A DNA stretch of 64,000 bases, taken from an uncultured Gammaproteobacteria bacterium. GTDB lineage: Bacteria > Pseudomonadota > Gammaproteobacteria > Eutrophobiales > Eutrophobiaceae. The notes below the pieces were generated by a model. It saw nothing but the letters and a program-made list of their open reading frames with translations. It did not search any database and was not told the DNA's origin. This document shows, piece after piece, positions 26,790 through 36,782 of this stretch. The DNA is taken from contig CALSRS010000001.1 of NCBI GenBank assembly GCA_943788815.1, positions 1,088,069-1,152,068 of the forward strand, written 5' to 3'. The translations under genes and the position numbers were made by a program. Each line of letters opens with the position of its first letter. Positions within the stretch are counted from its first letter, which is position 1.

Positions 26790-28544
26790 TCAATCAGGCC
26801 TAACCATTAGATTAATAGTATTGGATGTTCCCCCTTCTGGTGCTGGATTAAAGGCGTGGATTTTAATCCCACGATAACCAATGGTATTAAACTCCTGAAA
26901 CGGACCGGGAGACCGATAAGGATCGGGGGCAGATTCCTTAAACAAGGAAGCTGATAAATCAAATTCAATACGCCTGGGATTTATAAAATATGTCTTCACT
27001 GAAATCCCGTTCACTCTCACCAGGGTTGTCATCTGAAAGCCGCTACCTTCCAGTGCGACTCGCCGATCTCTACCACCTGCCGTCACGTATGAAGGGTACA
27101 AAGTACTGATAACGGGGGCAAAGGTTGAACCTGCTATAGAACGCGGCGGTTGAGTAAATGTGTAGTATTCAGGATGATATCCCAGTTCTACCCACATGCC
27201 ATTTTTCATGACCCGAGATATTGAACGTGAATTGTAAATATCCACCAACGGGTTTTTATCCAGTACAACAAGATCTGCAAATTTGTCAGTCTCAATAGAA
27301 CCCACCATGGCTGACCCACGTTTACCCTCAATTCCTTCAAATTGTTCAGCTGACCACCGGGTTGCGGCCTTGATGGCCTGCATAGGTGTCAAACCTGTCT
27401 CAACCAGCATACGCATTTCCTGATGCAGTCCTAGCCCAGGCACGCCTGCAGTAATGGCATCAGTACCGGCCTGTACCTTGCCACCGGCGGCCATCCAGCG
27501 GCGCATGAATTCCTTAATATTCTCAAAACCCAATTCAAATATTTTACGGTCTTCATCCTGGAGCATTTCAAGCAAGGGTAAATTTCCATATCGGGATGAA
27601 AAGTTTTTAATCTGACGGTGCTTGGCAAACAGGCTTAACTTTATATTTCCGGGAAAATATACCAGACCAGGATCTCGTAGGGTCAGGTAATCATCTATCT
27701 CACGCTGGTTGGCATCCTGGCTCATACCACCCCATTCATAGACCAGGGTAGGATTCAGATAAACGTCCTGCTCCACGACATCCTGGATTATCTTATCAAT
27801 CTCATCCCAGCGATCTGTCATAAATGTTGCCCAGGTCAGGTAATCGCCACGCTGGAAGGCGCTGAGTTCCGCATCCGTCATCACCGCCTGGGTAAACCCC
27901 CAGATATGTTCAACGATGCCATGTCCATCTCGGAAACTATTCGTGACATCTTCAGTATGGCCAAAGACCATATAATCGTGGCGTTGCACTTCCCTGGCGG
28001 CCAGGGCATAAGCCCGGCTTATCTGGGCATTGTGTGTGGGGAAATGCGCGATGTCCGGTTCATTATCCAGCCATTCTTCTATGATCTGTCGCATCTCCCT
28101 TTGTGTGGTGTCCTTATTGAATGGAGGACGATTCCCACTATGAAATAGTCGTGGAAGTCCGTGGGAGGTCTGACTGCGTGTACGCTTGGTCTTTGCAAGA
28201 TTGGTCAAACCAACCACAGAGGTAACACCATGGTTAACATACAGTTCGCCCATCCAATCCAGCCAATGAACATGAGAATCTATCAATCCTGGAATTATAT
28301 ATTTACCATCCAGATCGATTACTTCAACATTTCCACTCACTGATTCACCGGGCTGCAGGACTTCCTTTATCAGATTATCTTCAATCAGAATGGAGTATCC
28401 GCGTAATGGTGTATCTGACACACCATCGATTATGGTGGCACCCTGCAGAAGCAGTCTGGATTGTTGTGCTGATACGGGAGAAATTACAAGTGTAGAGATA
28501 ATAACTATTTTTATTAAATGACAAATCCTGTCGACCTTTTCCAT
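26790..28544 (-). CDS. exported amidohydrolase with C-terminal IPT-like domain
   Basis: 584 residues, ATG at 28544. Signal peptide about 1-27 (ISPVSAQ). The metal-dependent hydrolase domain has the HxH pair H91 and H93 in IDSHVHW, further His in MVFGHTED and GIVEHIWGF, and a late Asp in AGTDAITAG (about 375). Residues about 485-584 form an extra beta-rich domain (PVISTLYPSYVTAGG, VALEGSGF, VRVNGISVKTYFINP) resembling an IPT/TIG fold. Imidazolonepropionase-like exported members cleave small amides or peptides. It precedes cassette 1 on the same strand by 196 bp, and its own promoter probably lies in the 28545-28647 gap shared with the divergent NADH dehydrogenase. Confidence 0.88.
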   Translation of the reverse strand: MEKVDRICHLIKIVIISTLVISPVSAQQSRLLLQGATIIDGVSDTPLRGYSILIEDNLIKEVLQPGESVSGNVEVIDLDGKYIIPGLIDSHVHWLDWMGELYVNHGVTSVVGLTNLAKTKRTRSQTSHGLPRLFHSGNRPPFNKDTTQREMRQIIEEWLDNEPDIAHFPTHNAQISRAYALAAREVQRHDYMVFGHTEDVTNSFRDGHGIVEHIWGFTQAVMTDAELSAFQRGDYLTWATFMTDRWDEIDKIIQDVVEQDVYLNPTLVYEWGGMSQDANQREIDDYLTLRDPGLVYFPGNIKLSLFAKHRQIKNFSSRYGNLPLLEMLQDEDRKIFELGFENIKEFMRRWMAAGGKVQAGTDAITAGVPGLGLHQEMRMLVETGLTPMQAIKAATRWSAEQFEGIEGKRGSAMVGSIETDKFADLVVLDKNPLVDIYNSRSISRVMKNGMWVELGYHPEYYTFTQPPRSIAGSTFAPVISTLYPSYVTAGGRDRRVALEGSGFQMTTLVRVNGISVKTYFINPRRIEFDLSASLFKESAPDPYRSPGPFQEFNTIGYRGIKIHAFNPAPEGGTSNTINLMVRPD

Positions 28545-28647
28545 CTTGCCCCCTATTATTAGATTTGACTATGTCACGAGTGAATCAAATTATGTATCGT
28601 ATCAAAAAATATAATTACTGCTACTTCGTTGTAATCCGATCATAGCG

Positions 28648-29934
28648 ATGAAACCTAAGCAAAGTAAACAGCTAAAAAATAAACCAAAAGTGGTGGTTAT
28701 CGGTTCAGGATTTGCCGGCTTGGCTGCTACTAAACGACTAGGCACAGCGGATGTCGATATTATCCTCATAGACAAAAGTAACCATCACGTATTTCAACCC
28801 TTACTTTACCAGGTTGCGACCGCTGCACTTTCCCCTGCACAAATTGCCCAGCCCACCAGGACAATTGTTAAACATCAAAAAAATTGTACTGTCGAATTAA
28901 ATGAAGTCGTTGATATTAACACCGAAAAAAAACGAGTGATCTGTAAAACCTGTTCCATTGAGTACGATTACCTGGTGATTGCTACCGGGGCAACCCATAC
29001 CTATTTTAGTCATGATGAATGGTCTGAATATGCCCCTGGAATTAAATCTATAGAAGATGCACTGATTGCCAGAAGAAATATTCTTAGTGCCTTCGAGCAA
29101 GCAGAAACCACAGAAGATACTCGGACGCAAAAAAAATTAATGACATTTGTCCTCATTGGCGGTGGCCCTACGGGTGTTGAAATGGCCGGTGCGATAGCTG
29201 AATTGGCCAGACATACCTTGGTTGGCGAATTTCGCAACATAAATACCAAAGATGCCAGAGTAGTCTTGATTGAAGGGAATAAACGAATTCTACCCACCTT
29301 TCCAGAGACATTGTCCATCCAGTCTCAATTGGATCTGGAAGAACTCGGAGTAGAAGTCATGACAGGACAGATGGTGACTGAGTGTAACGAAAATGGCGTT
29401 AAGATAAATAATGACCTGATTGAATGTCACACCATTATCTGGTGTGCAGGCGTCAAGGCTTCGCCTGCTGCCAAATGGTTGAATGTAGAACATGACTCAT
29501 CGGGCAGAGTAAAGGTCAATCCGGACTTGTCTGTTCCCGATCACACTGACATATTTGTGGTGGGTGATACCGCCCATGTTATCGATGATGCAGGAATCAC
29601 TGTCCCTGGATTATGTCCGGCTGCTGTCCAGCAAGGCGACTATGTGGCCCAGGTGATTAGCAATCAAATCAACAAGCAAGCCAAACCCGCCCCATTTCGT
29701 TACCAGGATAAAGGAATAATGGCGACTATAGGTCGTGCTAAGGCCGTCGCCCATTTAAAATATATTAATCTCTCTGGATTCATTGCCTGGTGCATGTGGG
29801 GAGCTATACATCTGATCCCTCTGGTCGGATTTCGAAACCGCATCGTCGTTGCCATGGACTGGCTTTGGTCATACCTTACCAGTGATCGGGGGGTTAGATT
29901 GATTACGTCAGTATCTGACAATCATCCCGATTAA
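28648..29934 (+). CDS. type II NADH dehydrogenase (NDH-2)-like flavoprotein
   Basis: 428 residues, ATG at 28648. FAD-binding GSGFAGL at 19-25, NADH-binding GGGPTGVE at 170-177, and the second FAD contact DIFVVGDTAHV near 306. AAVQQGDYVAQVI near 325 (AxQxG) is the quinone-site signature of NDH-2. The C-terminus (about 365-400, FIAWCMWGAIHLIPLVGFRN) is the amphipathic membrane-anchoring region. It passes electrons from NADH to quinone without proton pumping. The gene converges on the hydroxyacid dehydrogenase with one base between the stops. Confidence 0.93.
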   Translation: MKPKQSKQLKNKPKVVVIGSGFAGLAATKRLGTADVDIILIDKSNHHVFQPLLYQVATAALSPAQIAQPTRTIVKHQKNCTVELNEVVDINTEKKRVICKTCSIEYDYLVIATGATHTYFSHDEWSEYAPGIKSIEDALIARRNILSAFEQAETTEDTRTQKKLMTFVLIGGGPTGVEMAGAIAELARHTLVGEFRNINTKDARVVLIEGNKRILPTFPETLSIQSQLDLEELGVEVMTGQMVTECNENGVKINNDLIECHTIIWCAGVKASPAAKWLNVEHDSSGRVKVNPDLSVPDHTDIFVVGDTAHVIDDAGITVPGLCPAAVQQGDYVAQVISNQINKQAKPAPFRYQDKGIMATIGRAKAVAHLKYINLSGFIAWCMWGAIHLIPLVGFRNRIVVAMDWLWSYLTSDRGVRLITSVSDNHPD

Positions 29935-29935
29935 A

Positions 29936-30877
29936 TCAGGTAATTATATTAATCGGGTTCTTATTCAGCCAGGCTAGTAAATTTTCATATGTCTGCTGGT
30001 AAAACACTTTAAAGGTATCGACACTGGCATAACCCTTGTGTGGTGAAAGTATTACATTATCAAGTTTTCTTAATTCATCATCTTCGGGTAAAGGTTCGGT
30101 CTCAAATACATCTAAAGACGCACAGATTCTTCCCGTATGTAACTCCTTTGATAAAGCCTGCATGTCAATAATCGGTGCCCTTGAAGTATTAACGATCCAT
30201 GCGCCTTCTTGCATCCGGGCAAGGTCTTCAGATTTTACCAGGTGATGAGTATGATCAGAAAGCCTGAGATGAATTGTGATAAAGTCACTTTGCGACATTA
30301 GCTGGTCTTTACTAACCAATTCAACGTTACATTCTTGCGTCCTTTCTTTGGTGAGATTTGTGCTCCAGGCAATGACATTCATGTCCATGGCCTGGGCATA
30401 CTTTGCTACCATCCCACCAATTCTACCCAGGCCCATCACTCCTAATGTCCGACCTTTGAGATTTCCCGCCAGACCTGACTGCCAACCACCGGACCGCATA
30501 TGGTTATGTTCGGTGATTACGCCTTTTGCTGCGGCCAGAATTAAAGCAAAGGTCAATTCTGCCGTACCATACCCAGGCGAATCCGTACCACAAACAGTGA
30601 TGCCGGCTGACTTGCATGCATCCATATCGATCACATCGTTTCGCCTTCCAGTGGTAACAATCAACTTAAGATTAGTTAACTGGTTGATGACCTCTCCAGG
30701 AAAAGCGGTTCTCTCTCGCATGACCAAGAGAACATCAAAATCCTTTAAGGTATCAACCAGTTTGTTGTCTGCAATCCCACTGGTAAAAACGGTAAATTGA
30801 TGTTCAGACTCGAGCTCTTTAAACGGCGCATACTTGAACGCAATTTCAAGATAATCATCCAGTATTGCTATCTTCAT
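29936..30877 (-). CDS. D-isomer-specific 2-hydroxyacid dehydrogenase family protein
   Basis: 313 residues, ATG at 30877. Rossmann motif GLGRIG at 149-154 and the catalytic triad R233 (NTSRAPIID), E261 (FETEPLP) and H280 (SPHKGY) are intact, with normal spacing. It reduces a 2-oxoacid or oxidises a D-2-hydroxyacid with NAD(P) in the cytoplasm. The substrate cannot be told from sequence, although the SerA/glyoxylate-reductase branch is closest in style. It lies 25 bp downstream of a lipoprotein gene on the same strand. Confidence 0.92.
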   Translation of the reverse strand: MKIAILDDYLEIAFKYAPFKELESEHQFTVFTSGIADNKLVDTLKDFDVLLVMRERTAFPGEVINQLTNLKLIVTTGRRNDVIDMDACKSAGITVCGTDSPGYGTAELTFALILAAAKGVITEHNHMRSGGWQSGLAGNLKGRTLGVMGLGRIGGMVAKYAQAMDMNVIAWSTNLTKERTQECNVELVSKDQLMSQSDFITIHLRLSDHTHHLVKSEDLARMQEGAWIVNTSRAPIIDMQALSKELHTGRICASLDVFETEPLPEDDELRKLDNVILSPHKGYASVDTFKVFYQQTYENLLAWLNKNPINIIT

Positions 30878-30902
30878 TTATCTTCCCTGTATTAAATTAT
30901 TA

Positions 30903-31565
30903 TTAATGTAACGTGGACGGACGATCATAGGGCAAGTGAACATCAAACATAAAAAGTAGAAAGAAACTGTTCATTCCCCCACCCATTAATTCGGTAATCT
31001 GGATTAGATCCTTTCGCCCAAAATGTTTGGTCAGATTCGAATAGGTCTGTGAACTAATATGATGGTTCTTGAATACTTCACGGATCATCTGAATGACTGC
31101 TGCCTCATTATCCGGGACACCTGATAGAGAGCGATTGTGTTTTATAACATCGATGGTTTTTTGATCAAGACCTTCTCTTAGTGCCACAGGCTCGTGCATG
31201 GTCCATTCAAAGTCCTGATCCATTTCCCTGGAAATTGCCAGGCGAACTAACTCACGAATTTTTGAGGTAACCTTCGATGGGCTTTTGTCAGTAATCTTAT
31301 TTAACCTGATCCCACCCGGGCCCTGTATTCCAGCTAAAGATGTAGAGTCTGGTGACATATACCGGTCATATATTGCTTTGCCGTCATCATCCAGATCAGC
31401 GCGGTTAACAACAGGTAATCTTCCCCTGGATTCAGGATGAACATCATCGGGTAATGATGCATTAAATTCTGCCTGTGTTACTGGTCTGACGCTAGCACAA
31501 CCAACCAGGGCTGTTGCTAAAACCAGGACTGATAACAATTGAAATTGTCTCTTTTGTATATTCAT
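30903..31565 (-). CDS. lipoprotein resembling carboxymuconolactone decarboxylase family, paralogue 1
   Basis: 220 residues, ATG at 31565 with a GGAGGGGG site. Lipobox LVGC with Cys at 23. The body (RLPVVNRADLDDDGKAIYDRY, IRELVRLAISREMDQDFEWTMHEPVAL, SLSGVPDNEAAVIQMIREVF) follows the all-helical AhpD/CMD pattern with the W..HEP..A..GL segment where family members carry catalytic or binding residues. The CxxC peroxidatic pair of AhpD is absent. It is a membrane-anchored variant of an otherwise cytoplasmic family, and a close paralogue lies immediately upstream. Confidence 0.75.
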   Translation of the reverse strand: MNIQKRQFQLLSVLVLATALVGCASVRPVTQAEFNASLPDDVHPESRGRLPVVNRADLDDDGKAIYDRYMSPDSTSLAGIQGPGGIRLNKITDKSPSKVTSKIRELVRLAISREMDQDFEWTMHEPVALREGLDQKTIDVIKHNRSLSGVPDNEAAVIQMIREVFKNHHISSQTYSNLTKHFGRKDLIQITELMGGGMNSFFLLFMFDVHLPYDRPSTLH

Positions 31566-31662
31566 GTCCCCCTCCTATTTAATTATTTTTAATTTGTAAA
31601 TTTTATCGGACGTTGTTCTGATATATAAGCTCAGCCCTTGTTAGTTCATAGCCTACTATAGA

Positions 31663-32352
31663 TTATGGCAATGGTAATAATGGCTCCATTTCGTACGGCA
31701 AATGGGCATCTATGGTATGCAATAAAATTGCAGTTGTTGTGTAATTTCCCATATAGGCAGTTAGGTCGACAAGATCCCTTTTATCAATAATTTTTAATAG
31801 CCGGGCAAAAGTATCTGAACTTACTGAGTGGGTCTGGAATAATTCCCTACCCCACTGAATTAAAGTTGCCTCTCGCTCAGGTATACCGTCCAGAGACTTT
31901 CTATAACGAATTACATCGATAATTTCAGGCTCCAGCCCGTTTGCCAGCGCAACCGGTTCATGCAAGGTCCATTCAAATGGCTGATCCATTTCTCTTGACA
32001 CGACAAGTCGCATTAATTCCTGAGTTCGCTTATCTATTCTAGACTCTCTGAGACTGGGGCTACCATGCAACCTGACCGACCCTGGCCCTCTAATTCCACC
32101 AAGAGAAGTTGATCCTGTGGCACGCCTGCTGTCATAAAAAGCCCTTTGTTCATCTGTTAATAATTCATTGCGATTTACAAATGGTAATCGGCTACCTGAA
32201 TCTGAATGAACGTCATTAGGCAGAGAATTGGCATATTCTTGCTGTGTCACTGGCCAATCCAGCTTGTAATATTCAGGTACTGTCGTAGTACCAGTGCAGC
32301 CATAAATGAATACTGAAAGTACAATGACTAATAATTTGTTATTATTCAGCAT
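31663..32352 (-). CDS. lipoprotein resembling carboxymuconolactone decarboxylase family, paralogue 2
   Basis: 229 residues from the ATG at 32352 (an upstream ATG at 32388 adds 12 residues that do not look like a signal peptide). Lipobox IYGC with Cys at 19. It shares with the next gene the blocks RLPFVNRNELLTDEQRAFYDSR, GSTSLGGIRGPGSVRL, SREMDQPFEWTLHEPVAL and DAHLPYE, so the two arose by tandem duplication. No CxxC. The divergent ABC transporter begins 84 bp away. Confidence 0.75.
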   Translation of the reverse strand: MLNNNKLLVIVLSVFIYGCTGTTTVPEYYKLDWPVTQQEYANSLPNDVHSDSGSRLPFVNRNELLTDEQRAFYDSRRATGSTSLGGIRGPGSVRLHGSPSLRESRIDKRTQELMRLVVSREMDQPFEWTLHEPVALANGLEPEIIDVIRYRKSLDGIPEREATLIQWGRELFQTHSVSSDTFARLLKIIDKRDLVDLTAYMGNYTTTAILLHTIDAHLPYEMEPLLPLP

Positions 32353-32435
32353 ATCCAATCTCCACAAATATTTTTTATTATCCAACATAATCAGATATAA
32401 ATAAAAAAAGAAATGAATTTAACACAGGTGATACT

Positions 32436-33356
32436 TTGCAGCCCATAATTTCAGTTAAACAACTGAACAAAACATACAATAATTCTTTTGTTGCATTGGA
32501 AAATATCGATCTGGATATCACCCAGGGTGAGATCTTTGCCCTTTTGGGTCCAAATGGCGCCGGAAAAACCACGTTAATCAACATTATATGTGGAATCGTC
32601 AATCCTACTAGTGGAACTATCCTGGCAAATGGACATGACATTATCACAGAATATCGAAAGGCAAGATCGAACATTGGGCTTGTTCCACAGGAATTATCTA
32701 CAGATACCTTTGAAACTGTAATCGCATCGGTTAATTTCAGCCGCGGCTTGTTTGGCAAAGCGCAAAACCCGGAATTGGTTGAGAAGATTCTCAGGCAATT
32801 ATCATTATGGGATAAACGAGACTCCAGGATTATGACCCTGTCTGGTGGCATGAAACGTAGAGTAATGATTGCCAAGGCATTATCCCACGAGCCCAACATT
32901 CTATTTCTGGATGAACCCACAGCCGGTGTGGATGTAGAACTTCGACAAGGCATGTGGGAAATGGTGAGAGAGCTCAGAAAGAATGGCGTTACCATTATAT
33001 TAACTACACATTACATAGAAGAAGCCGAAGATATGGCCGACCGTATCGGGATCATTAGCAAGGGTAAAATTATCCTGGTGGATAATAAAAACACTTTGAT
33101 GAAAAAACTTGGCAAGAAACAATTGAAGTTACATCTTCAAAGCCCGCTTACAAGTCTTCCTGAGGAGTTAAATGATTATAATCTTGAAATCACCAACGAA
33201 GGAATCGAACTAATCTATACATTCGACACGCAAAGCGAGCAGACCGGTATAGCATTGTTACTCAAAAAACTGAATGAACAAGGTATTGATTTTAAAGATC
33301 TGCAGTCTAGTGAAAGTTCACTTGAAGAAATTTTTGTCAGCCTGGTGCGGAATTAA
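32436..33356 (+). CDS. ABC-2 type transporter ATP-binding protein
   Basis: 306 residues. The start is TTG at 32436 with AGGTGA upstream, and no in-frame ATG or GTG fits better. Walker [10 protein letters not shown] at 38-46, signature LSGGMKRR at 136-143, Walker B ILFLDE at 156-161, then a C-terminal extension (about 230-306) usual in YadG/CcmA-type ATPases. It pairs with the permease that starts 2 bp after its stop. The class exports polysaccharides, antibiotics or lipids. Confidence 0.93.
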   Translation: MQPIISVKQLNKTYNNSFVALENIDLDITQGEIFALLGPNGAGKTTLINIICGIVNPTSGTILANGHDIITEYRKARSNIGLVPQELSTDTFETVIASVNFSRGLFGKAQNPELVEKILRQLSLWDKRDSRIMTLSGGMKRRVMIAKALSHEPNILFLDEPTAGVDVELRQGMWEMVRELRKNGVTIILTTHYIEEAEDMADRIGIISKGKIILVDNKNTLMKKLGKKQLKLHLQSPLTSLPEELNDYNLEITNEGIELIYTFDTQSEQTGIALLLKKLNEQGIDFKDLQSSESSLEEIFVSLVRN

Positions 33357-33358
33357 TC

Positions 33359-34120
33359 ATGAATGTTTATGCCATCATTGCCATTTTTAAATTTGAAATG
33401 TCACGCACCAGAAGAACCCTGATGCAAAGTATTGCATCACCGGTTATCTCGACCACCCTCTACTTTATTGTTTTTGGCGCAGCCATCGGCTCTCGAATGG
33501 GTCAGATTGAAGGCGTGAGTTATGGGGCATTTATTATCCCAGGCTTGATTATGCTGTCGATATTAAACGAGAGTATTTCCAATGCTGCGTTCGGAATCTA
33601 TCTCCCGCGATTTATGGGTACAGTTTATGAACTTTTTTCCGCCCCGATTTCCTACATAGAAATTATCATTGGATACGTAGGGGCTGCCGCAACCAAGTCA
33701 TTATTATTGGGAATATTGATCCTGATAACAGCCAGATTTTTTGTCGACTACGAGATCTTACATCCGATGTGGATGTTCTGTTTTCTGTTTTTGACTGCAA
33801 TCACCTTTAGTCTTTTGGGCTTTCTCATCGGTATCTGGGCGGATGGGTTTGAAAAACTTCAGGTTGTCCCGATGATGATAATTACTCCCCTAACCTTTCT
33901 TGGTGGCAGTTTTTATACCATTGATATGCTTCCCCCACTGTGGCAAAAAATCACTTTGCTCAATCCCGTCGTTTATCTTATCAGTGGATTTCGCTGGAGC
34001 TTTTATGGCATATCAGACGTACAAGTAGGCATCAGTCTGGGTATGATTATGTTATTTCTAATTATCTGCCTGACACTGGTCTGGTGGATCTTTAAAACCG
34101 GTTACAGAATTAAATCATAA
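33359..34120 (+). CDS. ABC-2 type permease, YadH-like
   Basis: 253 residues with six predicted membrane helices. The [17 protein letters not shown] block (about 200-216) is the C-terminal ABC-2 signature, and the ATG at 33359 follows the ATPase stop by two bases. Together they make a YadG/YadH-like exporter whose substrate is unknown. A DsrE-like gene follows 25 bp later and may be co-transcribed. Confidence 0.92.
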   Translation: MNVYAIIAIFKFEMSRTRRTLMQSIASPVISTTLYFIVFGAAIGSRMGQIEGVSYGAFIIPGLIMLSILNESISNAAFGIYLPRFMGTVYELFSAPISYIEIIIGYVGAAATKSLLLGILILITARFFVDYEILHPMWMFCFLFLTAITFSLLGFLIGIWADGFEKLQVVPMMIITPLTFLGGSFYTIDMLPPLWQKITLLNPVVYLISGFRWSFYGISDVQVGISLGMIMLFLIICLTLVWWIFKTGYRIKS

Positions 34121-34145
34121 AATATAAATACATAAGGAGATAAAA

Positions 34146-34499
34146 ATGCATTATGCAATCTCAGCAACATGGGGCCCTACAGATACCACACGGGCATCTC
34201 TCCCTTTTATCTTTGCAGAATCTGCTCTTCAGGCAGGCGATACGGTCATGATCATGCTATTTCATGACTCAGTAACAATTGCAGTCAATGGATCGCATGA
34301 GAAAATGGTTCCGGTAGGGCCGCCACCGAAATTCGCGCCCGTATTAGCCCATCCAAATGCCAGGGTTCTGGTTTGTAAACCCTGTGCTGAAGCCCGGGGA
34401 ATTACCCCGGAGATGTTGGTAGAAAACTGCACTCTGGGAGGCATGAATGATTACCATGCCGAAGTATCGAAGGACGATTGCAAAGCTGTCACATTTTAA
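34146..34499 (+). CDS. DsrE-family protein
   Basis: 117 residues, ATG at 34146 with AAGGAGAT upstream. The Rossmann-like DsrE fold is suggested by MHYAISATWGPTDTTRASLPFIFAESAL-type spacing, GDTVMIMLFHDSVTI and VLVCKPCAEARG. Cys residues occur in KPCAEARG (about 80) and ENCTLGG. DsrE/TusD proteins relay sulfur or act as small redox or binding proteins. Here there is no dsr or tus context. A strong inverted-repeat terminator follows. Confidence 0.85.
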   Translation: MHYAISATWGPTDTTRASLPFIFAESALQAGDTVMIMLFHDSVTIAVNGSHEKMVPVGPPPKFAPVLAHPNARVLVCKPCAEARGITPEMLVENCTLGGMNDYHAEVSKDDCKAVTF

Positions 34500-34503
34500 T
34501 TCG

Positions 34504-34537
34504 AGGCAGAACAGATTATGAATCTGTTCTGCCTTTT
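34504..34537. terminator. bidirectional terminator between convergent genes
   Basis: AGGCAGAACAGATT and AATCTGTTCTGCCT form a perfect 14-bp stem with loop ATG, followed by TTT on the plus strand. It separates the DsrE gene from the convergent TonB receptor. Confidence 0.88.
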
Positions 34538-34543
34538 CACAAA

Positions 34544-36715
34544 TTACCAGTGGTAACTAAGCTTACCGTAAAAATTTCGTCCGATACCGGGGATACGGGC
34601 GCCCACTGGAACATCACTGTTCAGCACACGATTAAACCCTGATAAAGGGTCCGCATAGGTCTTATCCAGCAGGTTCTCCACGCCAGCACGAATACTGATC
34701 CCTGAATCAGAAAATTCATATTGCCCATACAGATTTAACAATCCATATCCTGGCACCTCCCGGTTGTCACCTGTCGCGCTATTGGTCGTGATGGATTGAG
34801 AAATTTTAGTCTGCTTTGCAAACACGACACCTTCGATTGCTGCATACCATCCGGGCTGGTCATAGCGTAATGTCAAACGTGTGTTGAATGGTGCAATCCT
34901 GTATAAATTATCATCAATGTCCCTGCGCTTACCCCGGGTATAACTCAAGATACCATCCAGGCGCCAGTTTGGTGTCATTTCAACACCATACATTGCATCA
35001 AAACCGTATATCTTGGCATCAACATTGGAAAACTGTAATGGGTTTGCGTCTCCATTTGCATTGGTACTGACCGCAATAGCAAACATATTGGAGCTGGGAG
35101 CACCCTGAATATAATCATCGACAATTCGATAATATGCCCGGGGAGCGATATAGGCCGTGTCTGTTTGCCAGTCCATACCAAACTCAAACTGGTGAGATAC
35201 TTCGGGTTTTAGTTCAACATTACCGACATAATTATTACCATCACCGAGTCCTGCGTTTACCTCCAGCGGTATCCACATGAACCTTTCGATATAACTGGGT
35301 GATCGCACTTTTCTTGATGCACCGATCTCAAAGCTGGTTGCTTCTGAAGCGAGATATTCCAGCTTCACCACCCAGTCAATATTGTCATCGGTAATACTAT
35401 GATCCAGTCCATTGAAGCTATCTCTCAACATTCTCACGGCAAAAGGAGGCGTCCCCGGCATGGATGCCATGGGTTCAAGGTTAGCAGGTTGTGCATCCAC
35501 ATCCTGAGTATCCATTTTTACATGGTTATATCGAATACCCAGTTCCAGTGTCGTACTTGTGGCAATATCGCCATTCCATTCTGCAAAGAATCCAAAGGTA
35601 TTTGTTTTTGATTCGTTAAAGTTATTTACAAAGAATGGTTCAAAATCTGGATCCAGTACTGTGGCATTATGTTCTGCGAGATGACCATCAACCCCAAAAT
35701 TAACATATCCAGAATACAGGTCGCGGTTAATAATTAGGGCGTAACCAATTCCATTACTGTCTGAATCAACTATTCGCCTGTCATCACCGATGAAAGGTGG
35801 CAGGGGTAAGGAAGAAAAATCCGGCGCCTGTCTGAGCTTATAATTATTCATTTTGTGATCAACGTTGGAATAATTAAACTGAGCAATGACCTGGTAATCT
35901 CCTATGTACCCTTCATATTTTCCTTTGAAGAGATCGGTGTCCAGGACTTCAATGTCCAGTGGAAGCACAGGATTTCCGGAATCACCAGTATCACTGTAGC
36001 GGTAATCTAATGAAAAACTATGATCGCCATTTTGATAACCATAACCTGCCCCCATAAAATACCGATTATAGGAAGTTGGATTGACTGAGCCGTCATCAAA
36101 TGTCCGGTTATCACCATCTTCATAACTACCAACAATATGGAAGCGATTGGAATCATTTGCAAGACTCATAATTCCACCAAGGTTAATCGCTTCATCGGCA
36201 TTATGTGCTCCAAGTTCAAGGTCACCACTGAATAGGTAATCCTTTGAGTCTGTAAACTGGCTGGTCTTATAGTTTGCCAGCACATGTCCGCCAATCCCGT
36301 TACCGTAACTTACCGATGCAATACCACGTGTTACTTCCAGGGTATCTAGTAGTGCAGACGGCATATAATGCAACGGTGGGTCCATCCAGTTTGGCCCACC
36401 AGAATTGACATACATTCCATCTAAGCGGACGTTCATGCGTGGTCCAAACATGCCACGATACTGAGTCTGGCCACTAATAGGACCGTTATCATTCATACTA
36501 CCTCCGGGCACCATGGCCATCAGCTTCGCCACATCTGCTGTTGAAAACATAGCTTCCCGTTGGTCAACTTCATGGTGGGAAAATCGATTATGCACGTGTC
36601 CTGACACGATGATGTATTCCATAGGAGGTTTTTCTTCCTCATGGGCAACGACATCTAATGCAACAAAATTTAACGCAACAATAATAAATTGAAAATATGT
36701 GATTAACTTTTTCAT
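34544..36715 (-). CDS. TonB-dependent receptor, OprC/copper-receptor-like
   Basis: 723 residues, ATG at 36715. Signal peptide about 1-24 (VVAHEEE). The plug spans about 35-160 and is rich in Met (MVPGGSMNDNGPISGQTQYRGMFGPRMNVRLDG), followed by a 22-strand barrel that ends in an aromatic residue (KLSYHW). The plug block GQTQYRGMFGPR-LDGM resembles the OprC/NosA copper receptors. A DUF2946-like gene, a family often next to such receptors, lies 67 bp upstream on the same strand. Copper uptake is therefore the most likely role, inferred from this context. Confidence 0.85.
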   Translation of the reverse strand: MKKLITYFQFIIVALNFVALDVVAHEEEKPPMEYIIVSGHVHNRFSHHEVDQREAMFSTADVAKLMAMVPGGSMNDNGPISGQTQYRGMFGPRMNVRLDGMYVNSGGPNWMDPPLHYMPSALLDTLEVTRGIASVSYGNGIGGHVLANYKTSQFTDSKDYLFSGDLELGAHNADEAINLGGIMSLANDSNRFHIVGSYEDGDNRTFDDGSVNPTSYNRYFMGAGYGYQNGDHSFSLDYRYSDTGDSGNPVLPLDIEVLDTDLFKGKYEGYIGDYQVIAQFNYSNVDHKMNNYKLRQAPDFSSLPLPPFIGDDRRIVDSDSNGIGYALIINRDLYSGYVNFGVDGHLAEHNATVLDPDFEPFFVNNFNESKTNTFGFFAEWNGDIATSTTLELGIRYNHVKMDTQDVDAQPANLEPMASMPGTPPFAVRMLRDSFNGLDHSITDDNIDWVVKLEYLASEATSFEIGASRKVRSPSYIERFMWIPLEVNAGLGDGNNYVGNVELKPEVSHQFEFGMDWQTDTAYIAPRAYYRIVDDYIQGAPSSNMFAIAVSTNANGDANPLQFSNVDAKIYGFDAMYGVEMTPNWRLDGILSYTRGKRRDIDDNLYRIAPFNTRLTLRYDQPGWYAAIEGVVFAKQTKISQSITTNSATGDNREVPGYGLLNLYGQYEFSDSGISIRAGVENLLDKTYADPLSGFNRVLNSDVPVGARIPGIGRNFYGKLSYHW

Positions 36716-36782
36716 ACTTCACCTCAAATATAAACACCTGCACCTGTACATCACATACTGGTGCATTTAAGAAAATAAAAAA

